Below the pieces are notes generated by a model that worked only from the letters and a program-made list of their open reading frames with translations, searched no databases and was not told the origin of the DNA. From Daldinia sp. FL1419 (Eukaryota > Ascomycota > Sordariomycetes > Xylariales > Hypoxylaceae), in NCBI GenBank assembly GCA_025201765.1, contig MU623391.1, forward strand, positions 151,175 through 215,174: 64,000 bases of DNA, given 5' to 3'. The first letter of the stretch is position 1. Each line of letters starts with the position of its first letter. Below, piece by piece: positions 1 through 12,309 of this stretch. Position numbers and translations under genes: made by a program.

Positions 1-969
1 TAGCACCTAGGTTAGTTAACTAGGTAGGTAACTAACTAATAGAGAAACACTTGTCTGTAGTTTGATAAAGACAAATGCTGCCTCGCTATGTATTGATGTG
101 AAAGCAACCCGAATAGACATCACCACTAGACTTCGTGGGTAGAACTCGGTATTCCCCTATGCAAGAGCAATCTAGAATTTTGGTATGCATAAGATTGGAC
201 CGACTTGTGGATGCTCCATTGTACAATACTAACCTAGTGTATGTATTCCGTAGATTAGGGCCGATCTAGAACTAGCCTTGGGTCGGGTTTTGGGCTGGCT
301 GGGCTGGCTGCGCCGCAACTTAAAACCCGAGAATAACATGGACCAAAAGGACCTCTCCTCTCTCTAGGTTAGGTTAGTGTTCTTCTAGTGGGTAATACCT
401 ACTCGATAGCCTGTTGACTGCCTAGATCAATACATAAATTTTGATCTTAGGTGGTTTATTAGTGAGCCACTATCTTCGATCATGAGATGTTCTTTACGAG
501 ATGTTAAACGTAGTCGGCTTATATAGACTCTCATCTAGAATCCCTATTGTTTAAGCGAGGGAGCATTTGGTATAGGAACATGTGTGTAGGTAGTTAAATA
601 TAGATATAGTGGCAACGTTGGTATAGCAGAACGTTGCCGACATGTAACATATCAACGCTAATGGCGAATCGCGCCGACGCTTCAAAGTTGACCGGGGCTG
701 AAAAAAGCTTGGCCCTCGTTTATTTTTCAAATGAAAGGCGACAAGATTCCCCTTTCGATTTATCTCACCATTTCTCGTCAACATTCCCTCGTGCTGGAGT
801 TCTCATCCAGCTCGTCGTCGCTCGTTACAGCACTGGAAATATTTCCATCCGTTCGTTATTATTCATTTAACTAACTTTTTAATATTCGCGCGCTTGTTTT
901 ATTTTTGCTTCAACTTTGCGTTGATAAGAAACGACGTTTATACGTACGCCGCAGCTAATTGCCGTCAAA
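1..969. other. Intergenic region with upstream region of the first gene
   Basis: No coding sequence is convincing here; the small open frames lack an ATG context or protein-like composition. The first 40 bases carry a copy of the TAGGTAGG/CCTAGG-type motif that recurs in intergenic DNA across this window. The last few hundred bases are the presumed promoter and 5' leader of the gene starting at 970. Confidence 0.5.
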
Positions 970-2178
970 ATGGCTTCTAATGAGAACCCGCAACCGACGA
1001 TTGAGACGAGGGATGAGAATGAAGTTTCGTCTGTGAGCAGCCCGGCTTCGGTTACCCACGAGAACGTTCCGGCTCCGGCCCCGGCTCCGGTAACGAGTAA
1101 TCAACCTGGAGCGCCCGCGAACGAGGGTGCGCCGCCGGTACCAACCAGACCAGCAGGAAACCCGACCGCTCAACCACAATCGCCCGCGCGCCAGCAACCA
1201 CTGCCACAACCGTATCCCCAATACCCGTCTCCTTATGGGCCATATTCCTACCAACCTCAGCCATATGCACCTGCCCGGGTCCTCCCCCCTTATTCGAGGT
1301 CCTGGATGGTTAGCAAGCTTGTCCTCACGATCTTCTCGACTATTTTTGCTATCGTAATCCTCGCTTTGTCATGCGCTTTCCTCGACGATGATGGTAGTGC
1401 TGAAGGCATGGCATTATACGCCTTTCCCATCACCATCGCCGCCATTCTGTGGAACGGCGCCGAGTTGATCACGTTTGGTATTCGATCGCGGAAGAACGTC
1501 AAACGAGGAATCCATCCGGGAGCACACGTCGGCCTGCACCTCTGTTTCTGGCTCGCCTGCATATTCGCTGTTCTTATTACGGTTTCGATCTCTCTCTCCG
1601 TCCGGGCCATGATCAGGGATTGCGCCGAGGAAGATGCCACGGAATACTCATACTATAGCTATAGTTACTGTCGCCGCCACGATCTCGATTTATACAGCAA
1701 CGGCACGTATCTGCCCATGATCCAGGCCGTGACCTCTTTCTTCTGCTTGGCGACCATCACTCATTTCATTCTTTTCGTTATGGCGTGCATCGATACGCAT
1801 AAGCGGAATTTAATGAGACCGGCTGGCGTTGTTTTACCGCCTATCCAGCCAGTGGGTGGCATGTACTATCCACCTGGGCCGCCACCGGTTGCTGCTCCTT
1901 ACTACCCGTGCCCGGTACCGATGCAGTCTATGCCACAGCCACCACAGCCGTTGCAAGCAAGACAAATGCCTTTCAACCCGGCAGTCCCTAGCGGGACCGG
2001 CGTCGCACCCTCGACTGCCCCTCAAGCAAACGCAGCCGGGCAGAGCTATCAGAATCTGGCTGGATTTTACGCGCCAGCAGCTCCGCCGGCTCCCTACTTG
2101 CCAGCTCAACTCGCAACAAACGTAAATAACGAAAAGGCCGTGGCCTCTACTTCGGCCGGACCTGGCCAAGCATCATGA
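970..2178 (+). CDS. Proline-rich four-TM membrane protein (MARVEL-like topology)
   Basis: Uninterrupted 402-residue frame from an ATG preceded by CAAA. The first ~110 residues are disordered and Pro/Ala/Gln-rich. Four hydrophobic segments follow at about residues 114-138, 146-172, 183-210 and 247-275. A short Tyr/Cys-containing loop lies between the third and fourth, and the Pro/Tyr/Gln-rich tail (about 285-402) is probably cytoplasmic. Four helices with both ends on one side resemble MARVEL-type proteins of fungal membranes, but I see no family-defining motif. Role unknown; a plasma membrane or vesicle protein is inferred from topology only. No intron is needed. Confidence 0.75.
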   Translation: MASNENPQPTIETRDENEVSSVSSPASVTHENVPAPAPAPVTSNQPGAPANEGAPPVPTRPAGNPTAQPQSPARQQPLPQPYPQYPSPYGPYSYQPQPYAPARVLPPYSRSWMVSKLVLTIFSTIFAIVILALSCAFLDDDGSAEGMALYAFPITIAAILWNGAELITFGIRSRKNVKRGIHPGAHVGLHLCFWLACIFAVLITVSISLSVRAMIRDCAEEDATEYSYYSYSYCRRHDLDLYSNGTYLPMIQAVTSFFCLATITHFILFVMACIDTHKRNLMRPAGVVLPPIQPVGGMYYPPGPPPVAAPYYPCPVPMQSMPQPPQPLQARQMPFNPAVPSGTGVAPSTAPQANAAGQSYQNLAGFYAPAAPPAPYLPAQLATNVNNEKAVASTSAGPGQAS

Positions 2179-4510
2179 TGTAAAAGCACCAACAAGGCAA
2201 TTCTGTTTTCAGCATTTCATAACGTCCTATAATACCCTGCGCTTGGTTATATGAGATAAAAATGAGATAAGGCGTGTCTATGCGGCCGCGAATAACGTTG
2301 GCTCCCGATGTTAATATTAGTGATACCCCGGGTCGCGTTCTAATGGGAAGTTTTAAGTCTAAAGAGGTGGTTAGGTTAGTTTACAGCCTTAGGCATCAAA
2401 AGTCATAATCTATTTGAAGTTTGCGGTATATTAACCTGATGGATGCGTGGCGTCGAATGAAATAACGTGTTACGTGTGAAATTATAACTGCTTTAATGAG
2501 CTCGCGAATTGTATAATAACCGCAATATCATTTACGATTTCGATAAGTTGATAGGTTCGATATGTGACGTGAGGTGGGGTTGATAAGTTGCCTTTTCGTT
2601 TGTTGTTGTTGTTTGTACTTGTGATTTGTGATATCTTGGGGATGTTATTGTATCTCTTCCCCGCCCTGTATCAACTTTTGTTTGGACTTGACAGGTCATT
2701 CCTTGAAAGCGGCTTTTTCTTTTCTCTTTTCAAATTGATAATATGTATAATTTGCGTTACAGATATCCCTGGGGGACGCGCAACCTATTTGCTTAGCTGA
2801 CAAATGAATAGAGTTTTGTTGTTTTCGTGATGCCCAATGGTTACACCTGTAAGGCAAGATCAATATCAAATATGTAACTATTGGCATAGTTCTATGCGAG
2901 CCGCGACTATCTGACCCGCATCTCCACACATGTACATAAGACATAGGTGACGATCTTTACCTGTCTTGTGTTATGTTGCAGATTCTGACCGTCGGTCTCA
3001 AACCATTAACCTAGGTTAGATAGCTAACTACCTCATGTGCTATGAGATTAGATGTGAATATGAGCTATGCTGTGCGTTGATGATATGTACCTAAATAATC
3101 ATCGTTGCTATGTTGCCAAAGAAAAAAAGGGCTATAAAGCAAAATGTCTAAGGTATGACCTAGGTACCTACACATCTTCTTAAGGTGTCAATAAGAATAC
3201 TCCCCTACTCAAATGGAACGTGGGCTGTTTTGGAGTCGATTGATCTCACCTCGTCTGATGTTGTTTTACTCGCTCGGATACCCGTTTTATTCTAGATATT
3301 GCCTTCTTTGATCTATTTGGGCATAGATTCGCTATTGTATTTGGCGACTTACGATATTCTTCTTCTGGGATCAAACGACTTTTGAGTTTTGAGATCCCCC
3401 GAGTTGCCAATGATATCGAATAGGCAACAAATAAGTTGAGGATTGGTTCATGCCGCATGCCGCATGCCGCGGTGACCATCTTTGGATAAGCCGAATAGAT
3501 CAGTTGCCTTACCCTGGGTTACCTGGTAAACCGATGACACGCAGACGGATAAGACCGACATAATCAAATCAATAGGCACTCGTCTTCCCCATCCTTATCC
3601 TTTTTTTTCTGGGGGGTTTTTTTGTGATTGTTGTTCACCTCTTCAAGGATTGACGAAAAGTTACGAGAGAGCATTTCATTCCTATAAAATAACCCCCTTC
3701 GCACTACGTCTACGGTGGCGGAGCGACAAATACATTCAAATAATAATACGAGGCTTGAGTAATACTAAATTCAAGAAAAAGGAGGGCGCCCATCGGGTCA
3801 TTAACAGGCTATCAACAAGTTCAAGTACATACAACAAGAGCAAGTAGCAGGCGGCGGCGGGCCTAGGCAATAATTTAGGTACCTACACAGGTATTTAAAA
3901 GTACAACGGCCGCCAGCCATACGCTAAAATCTACAAAGAAAATCCACAGTGGGCCCAACTCAGCACAGACCATCATAGACTTGGACCTGCCATGCGAGAC
4001 ACAAAACCCCGCCATTGACACAAGGCAAACTTGTACATAGCGTACTCGAACACTGACGACATCGCACTACCCAATTTTCTTAATCTTTTGCTCCTTACCC
4101 GCTTCTTTGACAACACGCCAACCCGGCAACTTGCACCTTTACTTTTGAATCCGAAATACCAACTGGCTTTCTGTCGTAAGGCTAACGGGCTAACGGGCTA
4201 AGGCTAGCGCTACGGGTAGTATATGCCCCTTGGGCCCCGCCGATACCTGCAGACTTGGTAGCTCAAGGCAAGTGGACAGTGGACAGTGGGCAGCGGACAG
4301 CGGTCGGTGGGCAACTTACCGAGTTGTGTGAGTTGTGAGTTGTGAGATAGCTTTTTTTTTTTTTTTTTTTGGCTGCTCCAGCTTTATCTCGGCCCGCCCG
4401 CATTTCTATCTCTTAACTTCTTCCTCTCCACACAACAACAAAAAGTCTTAGTACATACCTAACCTCATACCCGGTCCCGCGCGTGACGACGCGCAACTCA
4501 ACTGCCCATC
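2179..4510. other. Long intergenic region, including leader of the PKC gene
   Basis: About 2.3 kb with no supported gene. It contains CCTAGGTACC-type motifs near 3158-3172 and 3862-3897, small direct repeats (GCATGCC near 3455-3472; GCTAACGG near 4183-4200; CAGTGGA/CAGCGGA units near 4270-4305), and a T tract at 4352-4370. The pyrimidine-rich stretch up to 4510 is the likely 5' leader of the PKC gene. Confidence 0.5.
4352..4370. repeat. Poly-T tract upstream of PKC gene
   Basis: Nineteen consecutive T residues about 140 bp before the PKC start codon, followed by a pyrimidine-rich leader. Poly(dA:dT) tracts commonly exclude nucleosomes in fungal promoters; that role is inferred here. Confidence 0.6.
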
Positions 4511-7500
4511 ATGAACGACGAAGAGGCCATGGCAAATATTTATAAAAAGATCGAGCGCGAGAAAGCTCTGATCAATGCCGCCAATTCCATGCGACAGCAG
4601 ACCAATAACGACGATGTCAGGTCTCGTCTCGATAGTCAAATGCGGGAAGGCCGTCGGAATCTCCAGTTTTTCGAAGAGAAACTTCGCGATTTACAGATGA
4701 AGCGTCTAGGCCAAGGTGTAGATAGTATGAGTATTGGCTCAAGCTCTACTGCACCCGGCTCGGCACGTCCCAGTAGTCTCGATATGCGTGATGGCGAGGG
4801 TGCACCACCACCGCCGCCTAAAGACGCTGGCGCGTGGTCGGCGGGTGATCAAGGTTCTTACGGTTCGTTACCTTATAGCCAAATTGGCGGTCATGGCGAT
4901 ATCATGCCGCCGCGGCATCCATACGCACCACCCGGCCCGACTTCGACGGCCCCAAAACAGAGGCCGAATTTTACCAAGTTAGGTTTGTGACACCTCTCTA
5001 TCCACTCCCTATCATTACGTGCTCTGCTGTCGCTTTTGTGATAAGCTAATTAAACTAACTATCGTCTGCCTTTAGATCTTATTAAATATGATACCCCTTA
5101 TCTCGGCCCTCGAATCCAACTCATGCTCTCCCAAATCCAGTTCAAGCTTAATGTCGAGGAGCAATATCTCAAAGGTGTTGAAAAAATGGTTCAACTATAT
5201 GGCATGGAAGGCGACCGCAAAAGCAAGGCTGATGCCGCGGCGAGGAGGGTCGAGAGTAAACAGAAGATTCACCTTCTAAAGCAGGCACTCAAAAGATACG
5301 AAGAGCTCCACATAGATGATTTGGATTCCGCGGACTCCCCTGATGGTTCGCTACCCACCCTGTATCTTTCGTATTATACTTCCATACTAACAAGTCTATT
5401 TTTTTAGATGATAGTATCAATATGCCCAACTTACGCAAGCCATTAACCGGACAACTTACTATTCGAATTGTCCAGGTGAGGGACGTGGATCATGCTAGTA
5501 CCGGGCGATTTTCGCGGGGTCCGGAAACCTTCATCGCCATCAAGGTTGAAGATAACGTTGTCGCACGGACGAAAGTATCACGTACCGATCGATGGGAGGC
5601 CGAGTACCACAATATCGAGGTTGATAAAGCGAACGAGATCGAACTTACGGTTTACGACAAACCTGGTGAGCATGCATTACCTATCGGCATGCTGTGGGTA
5701 CGGATATCGGATATCGTGGAAGAGATGCGAAAAAAGAGAATCGAAGCTGAAGTTAGCAACTCTGGTTGGGTATCTGCCGATAGGATGGGAGGAGGCCCTG
5801 GGGTGCCTCCGCCTCAGTTCCCAATGGATCCGCAGCAACCACCGTCAGTCGGCGCTGGACCTCAATCTCCTGGCTTCTCGAACCCGGCCCAGCAGCAGTT
5901 TGGGCCGCAGGCGGTGCCCCAAGTTACCTCCCAGCCGATCGATGCGTGGTTCAACTTGGAGCCTACAGGTGCCATTCACCTATCGCTCAATTTCATAAAG
6001 CAAAGCAAAGATCGCAGACCCGTCGACCTTGGTCTCGGGCGAAAGGGTGCTATCCGTCAACGCAAAGAAGAGGTGCACGAGATGTATGGGCATAAGTTCG
6101 TGCAGCACCAATTCTACAACATCATGCGCTGCGCCCTTTGCGGCGACTTTCTCAAATACTCTGCGGGTATGCAGTGCGAGGACTGCAAATATACTTGCCA
6201 TACGAAATGTTATGCGAGCGTTGTTACCAAGTGTATTAGTAAAAGCAACGCCGAAACAGATCCGGACGAGGAGAAAATCAACCATCGTATTCCCCACAGG
6301 TTTGCGCCGTTTTCGAACGTCACCGCTAACTGGTGTTGTCACTGCGGTTATATATTACCTTTCGGAAAGAAGAATTGCAGGAAGTGTACCGGTACGAAAC
6401 TAACCTTTTCCCCTTTGATTATTTTAAGACGACTAACATTTAATAGAATGTGGGCTTACTGCTCACGCTCACTGCGTCCATCTTGTGCCGGACTTCTGCG
6501 GTATGAGTATGGCAGTTGCTAATCAGATCCTCGAAGGCATCAGGTCATCAAAGCAGCGGCAACAGAAAGCGACTTCATTGACTGATAAAACCCTTAGACA
6601 AGGCAAGAGTAGCCCTACGAGCACATCGTCAGGCCCCATGTCACCTTATAATACACACGAGACGCCGTCCTACCAACCTAGTGTTGCTTCTCAAGAGGCA
6701 ACCAACGCCGCCAAGGCCATGTATACTAGTCAGACCTCTCCAACAAGACCAGTCTACGATCGCACTTCATCTGGGTCGAGTGCTGCCGCTGCCGCCGCTA
6801 CAGCTGCCATGAGTGGTAGCATGGCTTCGCCGTCAGGTCGTCCTGGCCAAGCTCCAGACTATGGTAGAACTGGTGGCTATGGTGGTACCGGGGATGCTCC
6901 AGATGATCCGTACGCAGCTGGCCAGTCTTACGGCGTACCTTCACAACCGAAGTACAACCCAGCAGCATACGCAAATATTGCCAATTACCCTCCAAGCCAA
7001 CCACAAGTACAGCAGCAACAGCAACGTCCAGCTCAACAACCACAGTCTCCACCCCCTCAAATACAACAACAGCAGATTTACCCCCCTGTTGCCCCTGTTT
7101 CGAAACCACAGCCGGTTCAGGAAACGCCTTCCCTAACGTCGGGCACTACACTACCGCCCCCTTCGAGGAAACCTTTACCCTCCGCAACCGACCCGGGAAC
7201 TGGCCAGCGCATCGGATTGGATCACTTTAACTTTCTTGCGGTCCTCGGTAAGGGTAACTTTGGTAAGGTCATGCTGGCTGAGACTAAGAAAACGCGACGA
7301 CTTTATGCTATCAAAGTACTAAAGAAGGAATTCATCATTGAAAACGATGAAGTGGAAAGCATCCGGTCCGAGAAAAGGGTGTTCCTGATTGCTAATAGGG
7401 AACGCCACCCGTTCTTGACTAACCTGCACGCCTGTTTCCAAACCGAGACAAGGGTGTACTTTGTCATGGAATACATTAGCGGTGGCGATCTGATGCTTCA

Positions 7501-8371
7501 CATTCAACGTGGTCAATTTGGTACCAAGCGTGCACAGTAAGTTTCAATATTATAATTCCTTTTACAAGATGGCTGCTAACATGCTCTATAGGTTTTACGC
7601 ATCTGAAGTCTGCTTGGCACTTAAGTATTTCCACGAGAACGGCGTCATTTATCGTGATCTCAAGCTAGACAACATTCTACTAACATTAGACGGTCATATT
7701 AAGATTGCAGATTACGGTCTCTGCAAAGAGGATATGTGGTACGGTTCTACGACCGGTACCTTCTGTGGTACACCTGAGTTCATGGCCCCCGAAGTACGTG
7801 CACTCTTCACTCTAGACGTCTCCTAAACCCTTTTCTAACATCATTATAGATATTACTGGATAAGAAATATGGCAGGGCCGTGGACTGGTGGGCTTTTGGC
7901 GTACTAATTTATCAGATGCTTTTACAACAGTCACCCTTCCGAGGTGAAGACGAGGATGAGATCTACGACGCAATTCTTGCAGATGAACCACTCTATCCTA
8001 TCCATATGCCCAGGGAGTCGGTCTCGATCCTACAGAAACTCCTCACAAGAGACCCTGATCAACGATTAGGAAGCGGGCCTACTGATGCTCAGGAGGTCAT
8101 GAGTCAGCCCTTTTTCAGAAATATCGTATGGGATGATATCTATCACAAGAGGGTGGCTCCTCCTTTCATGCCCACGATCAAGAACGCAACGGATACCAGC
8201 AATTTCGATTCCGAATTTACAAGCGTTACCCCCGTTTTAACACCAGTGCAGTCAGGTAAGAAAAACTGTGCCCACAATACGGATATTATCCATGCTAATG
8301 GTGTGATAGTACTTTCACAATCTATGCAAGAAGAATTCCGCGGATTCTCGTACACGGCGGATTTTGACTAG
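4511..8371 (+). CDS. pkc1: Protein kinase C (cell wall integrity pathway)
   Basis: Serine/threonine kinase acting below Rho1 at the top of the cell-wall-integrity MAPK cascade. Model: join(4511..4982,5076..5345,5408..6391,6447..7536,7592..7793,7850..8255,8310..8371), 1161 residues, a normal length for fungal Pkc1. Visible in order: HR1 Rho-binding coiled coils (about 1-75 and 158-236), C2-like domain (about 258-375), two Cys/His C1 zinc domains (about 472-521 and 543-593), Gln/Pro-rich linker, and AGC kinase domain from about 838. The kinase has the Gly loop LGKGNFGKV, catalytic YRDLKLDN (~957), DYG, and activation loop TFCGTPEFMAPE. The C-terminal hydrophobic motif FRGFSY is present. All joins keep phase. 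The second intron's donor (GTTCGC) is weak, but it is the only nearby donor that keeps the frame. Tail-to-tail with She9. Confidence 0.95.
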
Positions 8372-8919
8372 ACGCCAAGATGGGAACTCCAGGATTTACC
8401 GAAAAGATATGCTTGCAGGGACAGTTATAAACCCAGATATGAGCGGAGGATTTCAATCGTTTTGTTATGCCCCAGGATCCGTGGTATACGACGGCGAGGT
8501 GATCTGCTTGGTTCGAGGCGCATTGATCAAAAAAAGATACGTTGCACGGTCGATATGATATCACTGTGGGCCACGGTGTACTTACTACTCGTGCCACGGA
8601 CATACAGGCGTTACGTGAAATGCCATTCGCTGGGCGAATATTCAAAATGCCGATAATTGTTGGGCGCGGTTTAGAATTCTCCGTCGAGAAGCGGCAAGAA
8701 GATACTATCGAATAGTCTCTATCCCGACATATTGTAGTTTGCCCCCGTTAATTAGACCAGCAGATAATGCAAACGTCATCCTTCTTTTTTTCCGAATTTA
8801 TATACAAGGTGAATATACATGGTGTGCTGATAGGGGGGCGGTCTTTTGGGGGGGGTATCGTGTTGTACAGCTGGTGGGTGTTGAAGTTAGAGTACATACC
8901 CTCGACACTATGCTCTATT
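8372..8919. other. 3' intergenic region between convergent genes
   Basis: Holds the 3' ends of the PKC gene and of the convergent She9 gene. No additional gene seen; a short G run lies near 8848-8857. Confidence 0.5.
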
Positions 8920-10320
8920 CTAGGATCTTCGGATAAATATAATAGCAGCTATGGTGCCGATAGTTGCGGCACCGGCGGCGGCGCCCTCGAGCGCTATTAT
9001 AGAAACATCTCGCATCTTAAGGCCGACTTTCCTATCACTTGATAGGTCGGCGTACACGGCTTTCCACCACTCGGGATTCGAGAGTGATTCTTTCCAGGAC
9101 GTGATGGGTGGCCCTATTATAATGCCATCGGCAAGTGGCTCTTCCGGTTTCAACTCTGCCATAATTGGTTCAACGTCGACCTCTTTGGCTGTGACTGTGG
9201 TCTCGACGGCAGCGGCAGCAGCTTCCTCTTCTATCCTTCTCCTCTCGTTCTCGGCTTCTCTTAACTCCCGGTCGAGCTGACGCTCTTCTTCCAATGCCTC
9301 ACGCACCTTCTCCTCGAAGCCCTTGACAAGCCTCTTACGACGCCAGGGCTCGGCACCGAATTGGAAAATAAGGAACATGAGAACGTTGACACCCATAAGT
9401 CCCCATGTTCCCCAGGTGCTCATGCGGCGAATCTTGTCACTCCATATTTGCTCTTCGTGGTAGCGGCTCAGTATTCCAGCACTCAGTTCCCGGCCCAGAC
9501 GCTCGGCCTCACGCTCGGCCTCCTCAAGCTCGGCGGCCCGTGCGGCAACCGCCGCATCCAGTTCGTAATCTTGCCGGTACAAGGCCGTAAATCGCTCAAA
9601 GTCGGTCGGCGACCACATCTTCTGCCGGGCTAATAACGTCGTGACTTCTCGTTGCGTAGCGGATCGGGAGGCTACTTCGGACTTGTAGGCGCTGCGAGCC
9701 GCGTGTAGCCGAGCTTGGGCCGCGGCGAGCTCCGATTCGAGACCGCTGATTTGGGATTTGAGGGTTTCAATCCCGGAGTATCCTGTCAGGTCATTAATGC
9801 GTTGGGATGCGGCGAAGAGGGTCGTCTGCGCTCGGTCCATGAAGGTGCTGAGAGAGCGGTTAAGGGCGGAGCGCCGAGAGTTTTGGGCGGAGGGGAGCTC
9901 GGGATTCCCCGCAGATGGGTTCTCCGGGGGAGGGGGTGGTGGTGGTAGTTGTTCTTGCGGCTCTTGCGGTGGCGGCGGGGGTGGTGGTGTTGGTGGCGGT
10001 GTAGGTTCGCGCTCCAGTTGTGGAGGCGGTTCGAGGAACGGCGGGGAAAAGGGGAAGACAGGCTCATTTTCAGAAGGTTTCTTTTCGTCTTTCTCGGTAT
10101 TCTTAGGAGGAGAGTTCGGCGGAGTCGAATTGGAGGAAGAAGACGAAAAGCGAAGCTGGCGGTGGCGACTTAGAATAAGGACGGAGGTGTGCCGGCAAGT
10201 CGGGCATGCTGGGGATGGCCGGGTAGGGATGAGCTTCCTGGTAGACTGGGGTGCTAATTGATCGAGTAGAAACCGGTAGCTAGGCCCGAAAATGGGCTTC
10301 AAGGCCCGAGAAGTCGACAT
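8920..10320 (-). CDS. she9: Mitochondrial inner-membrane protein She9/Mdm33
   Basis: Single-exon 466-residue protein. The frame is open further upstream, but the first ATG is at 10320, giving an N-terminus rich in Arg/Ser with few acidic residues, as expected of a mitochondrial presequence. A Pro-rich segment (about 85-140) precedes a predicted coiled coil (about 185-310). A first membrane segment starts around residue 312 (GTWGLMGVNVLMFLIF), a second charged helical region follows, and there is a hydrophobic C-terminal segment (IIALEGAAAGAATIGTIAAI). This two-TM, coiled-coil layout matches She9/Mdm33, which is needed for normal inner-membrane morphology and fission in yeast. It shares an upstream region with the divergent HAD phosphatase gene. 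Confidence 0.85.
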   Translation of the reverse strand: MSTSRALKPIFGPSYRFLLDQLAPQSTRKLIPTRPSPACPTCRHTSVLILSRHRQLRFSSSSSNSTPPNSPPKNTEKDEKKPSENEPVFPFSPPFLEPPPQLEREPTPPPTPPPPPPPQEPQEQLPPPPPPPENPSAGNPELPSAQNSRRSALNRSLSTFMDRAQTTLFAASQRINDLTGYSGIETLKSQISGLESELAAAQARLHAARSAYKSEVASRSATQREVTTLLARQKMWSPTDFERFTALYRQDYELDAAVAARAAELEEAEREAERLGRELSAGILSRYHEEQIWSDKIRRMSTWGTWGLMGVNVLMFLIFQFGAEPWRRKRLVKGFEEKVREALEEERQLDRELREAENERRRIEEEAAAAAVETTVTAKEVDVEPIMAELKPEEPLADGIIIGPPITSWKESLSNPEWWKAVYADLSSDRKVGLKMRDVSIIALEGAAAGAATIGTIAAIIFIRRS

Positions 10321-11291
10321 CAAAGGCAAGCTAGAGGAGGAGGGGGGGTTCGGGCTACCCTCTTTCCTCTTCTGCTGCAGGCTGATTGAATTGAAGGGGG
10401 GGAGGGGGGTTGTGTGGTACAATCTACCTAGTAGTTTAAAAAAAATAAAAAAAATAAAAAGGTAGAAGGTACGGAGTACGGGAACAGGGCAGAAAACAGG
10501 AATAATGACGCTGTGGTAGTCCGGCCGAGAGAGAAAAAGATGTTGAAATAGCGCCGGGAATTACCCGATTACCGCCCACCGCCCTACCGGGACCACAGCT
10601 GGATATTTGGTGGTCGGCAGCTACCAGGTACAATACAGGATGCATAAATATAAACCGATAAGCGGCTATCAGCTGTATGGCCCATAGGTATAAAACGTAC
10701 ATATTCGTATACTTGGGTACGTACCCAGGCATATCGCAGGCATAGTTTTGCCAAGATCGCTAATAAGCCTCAGTGGGGAACTTCTTTCCTTTTTGGCAGA
10801 GAAGCATCGCCGATCGAAGGAATTTCAATGGAGGGGCAGTAGGGAAAAGAAAAGGGTGGTTAGAAGAGAAAGAGCCCCGCGGATCGCTCTTGTTTGTAGC
10901 ATGTGTTCGGAGTCGGCGTTGGCATTGGCGTGGACCCTTAGGAAACTTTATTTCGCTCATCCTTTTTTTATTTTTATTTTTTTATTTTTTTTATATCTGA
11001 CTCCTTGCTGAGATATCTAAACAATCTATTTCCGCATTTCACCCCTTCTTTTCCTAGACGAGATTGCTAGACAACAAGATCACGCTGCAACTTCCGTTTG
11101 CCGTGTGACGTCACTCCTTTATTTTTCTGAGATATAGGAATTCAAAGTCCCTCATATATGAGAGATAGGGTATAAGAGAACGACCAGCCAGTCTTTAAGG
11201 AGATACATATTTCGATAGGGGCAGTTCAACAAGCAAACATCAAAACTTGATTACCTAGATTTAGAATTTCATTCAACAATAGACAGACATC
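10321..11291. promoter_or_regulatory. Divergent promoter region between She9 and HAD phosphatase
   Basis: About 970 bp between two divergently transcribed genes. It contains A/T-rich homopolymer-like tracts at 10438-10461 and 10966-10996, a perfect TGACGTCA palindrome at 11106-11113, and a TATA-like TATAAGAG near 11171, roughly 120 bp before the HAD start. The short open frames inside lack coding character. Confidence 0.5.
11106..11113. promoter_or_regulatory. CRE/ATF-type site TGACGTCA
   Basis: Exact eight-base palindrome, the consensus for CREB/ATF-type bZIP factors (Atf1-like stress factors in fungi). It lies 179 bp upstream of the HAD phosphatase start codon. Function is inferred from sequence and position only. 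Confidence 0.45.
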
Positions 11292-12309
11292 ATGACCCAG
11301 GAAAATAGCACCAATGGCACGCTCCCCGCGCTGCGCACCAACCCCAAGGCCATCTTCTTCACCGACTTCGACGGGACCATCACGCTGCAGGACAGCAACG
11401 ACTTCATGACGGACAACCTGGGGTTCGGCACGGAGCTGCGCAAGAAGGGCAACCGCGACGTCCTCTTCGGCAGGCGCACCTTCCGGGACAGTTTCCAGGA
11501 GATGATGGACAGCATCAAGACGCCGTATAACCAGTGCATCGACACCCTGCTCAAGAACATCCAGCTGGACCCGCATTTCAAGGAATTCCTCGCCTGGGCG
11601 CGCGAGAACAACGTACCCGTCGTGGTGCTGAGCGGCGGCATGCAGCCGATTATTCGTGCCCTGCTGGCGCATCTGGTGGGCGAGGAGGCGGTGCGGGATA
11701 TGCAGATTGTGAGCAATGACGTTGAGGCTAGGCCGGGGAAGAGCATTAATGATGAGGATGGTTGGAATATTAAGTATCACGACGACAGGTAAGTATCTTT
11801 TCTTTTTTTTTTTTTTTTTTTCACTGTGCTGTCTTCTCATAAACGTTCATGATTTCTAAACATATTATTAAACCCGAAATAATACCTCGAAGCCCCTCTT
11901 AAAGGGGCGCATGTACTTTGGCTATAGTCCTAGATTAAGAGTTAGTAACTAATATATACCGTTTTTGTTCAATGTAGTGACTTTGGACACGACAAGTCCC
12001 TCGAGATTAGACCGTATGCGGCTCTTCCCGAGCGGCCTATCATGTTCTATGCCGGAGACGGTGTGTCGGATCTGTCTGCTGCTAAGGAGACCGACCTGTT
12101 GTTTGCCAAGGCCGGAAGAGGTAAGTTCCCCCTCTAGTCTCTAAATTCATTGAATTTCAAGTACTGACTTACTAGACCTTGTTACGTACTGTGAGAACGA
12201 AAAGGTGCCATTTGTCACTTTCAAGGATTTCTCCGACATCCACAAGATCGTGGCCGATGTGGTTGACGGGAAGATCACCGTCAAGGAGGCAGCAAAGGGA
12301 AGGCTATAA
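11292..12309 (+). CDS. HAD-superfamily phosphatase (phosphoserine phosphatase-like)
   Basis: Model: join(11292..11788,11978..12120,12176..12309), 257 residues, all junctions in phase. The N-terminal motif FFTDFDGTIT is the HAD nucleophile motif I, with both aspartates present (DxDGT). Motif II is VLSGG, and the late acidic motif GDGVSDLSAA supplies motif IV. Spacing suggests the HAD-IB group containing phosphoserine phosphatase, MtnX-type (methionine salvage) and PHOSPHO-like enzymes. The exact substrate cannot be assigned. It is a soluble cytosolic protein with no signal peptide. The first intron (189 bp) contains a T tract near 11802-11821. Confidence 0.85.

Noticed and set aside
9758..10261. 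Plus-strand 167-codon open frame rich in Gly and Arg
   Set aside because: It is the antisense shadow of the Pro-rich region of the She9 gene.
11226..11840. Minus-strand 204-codon open frame
   Set aside because: Antisense of the first HAD phosphatase exon, with non-ATG or unsupported start and no domain.
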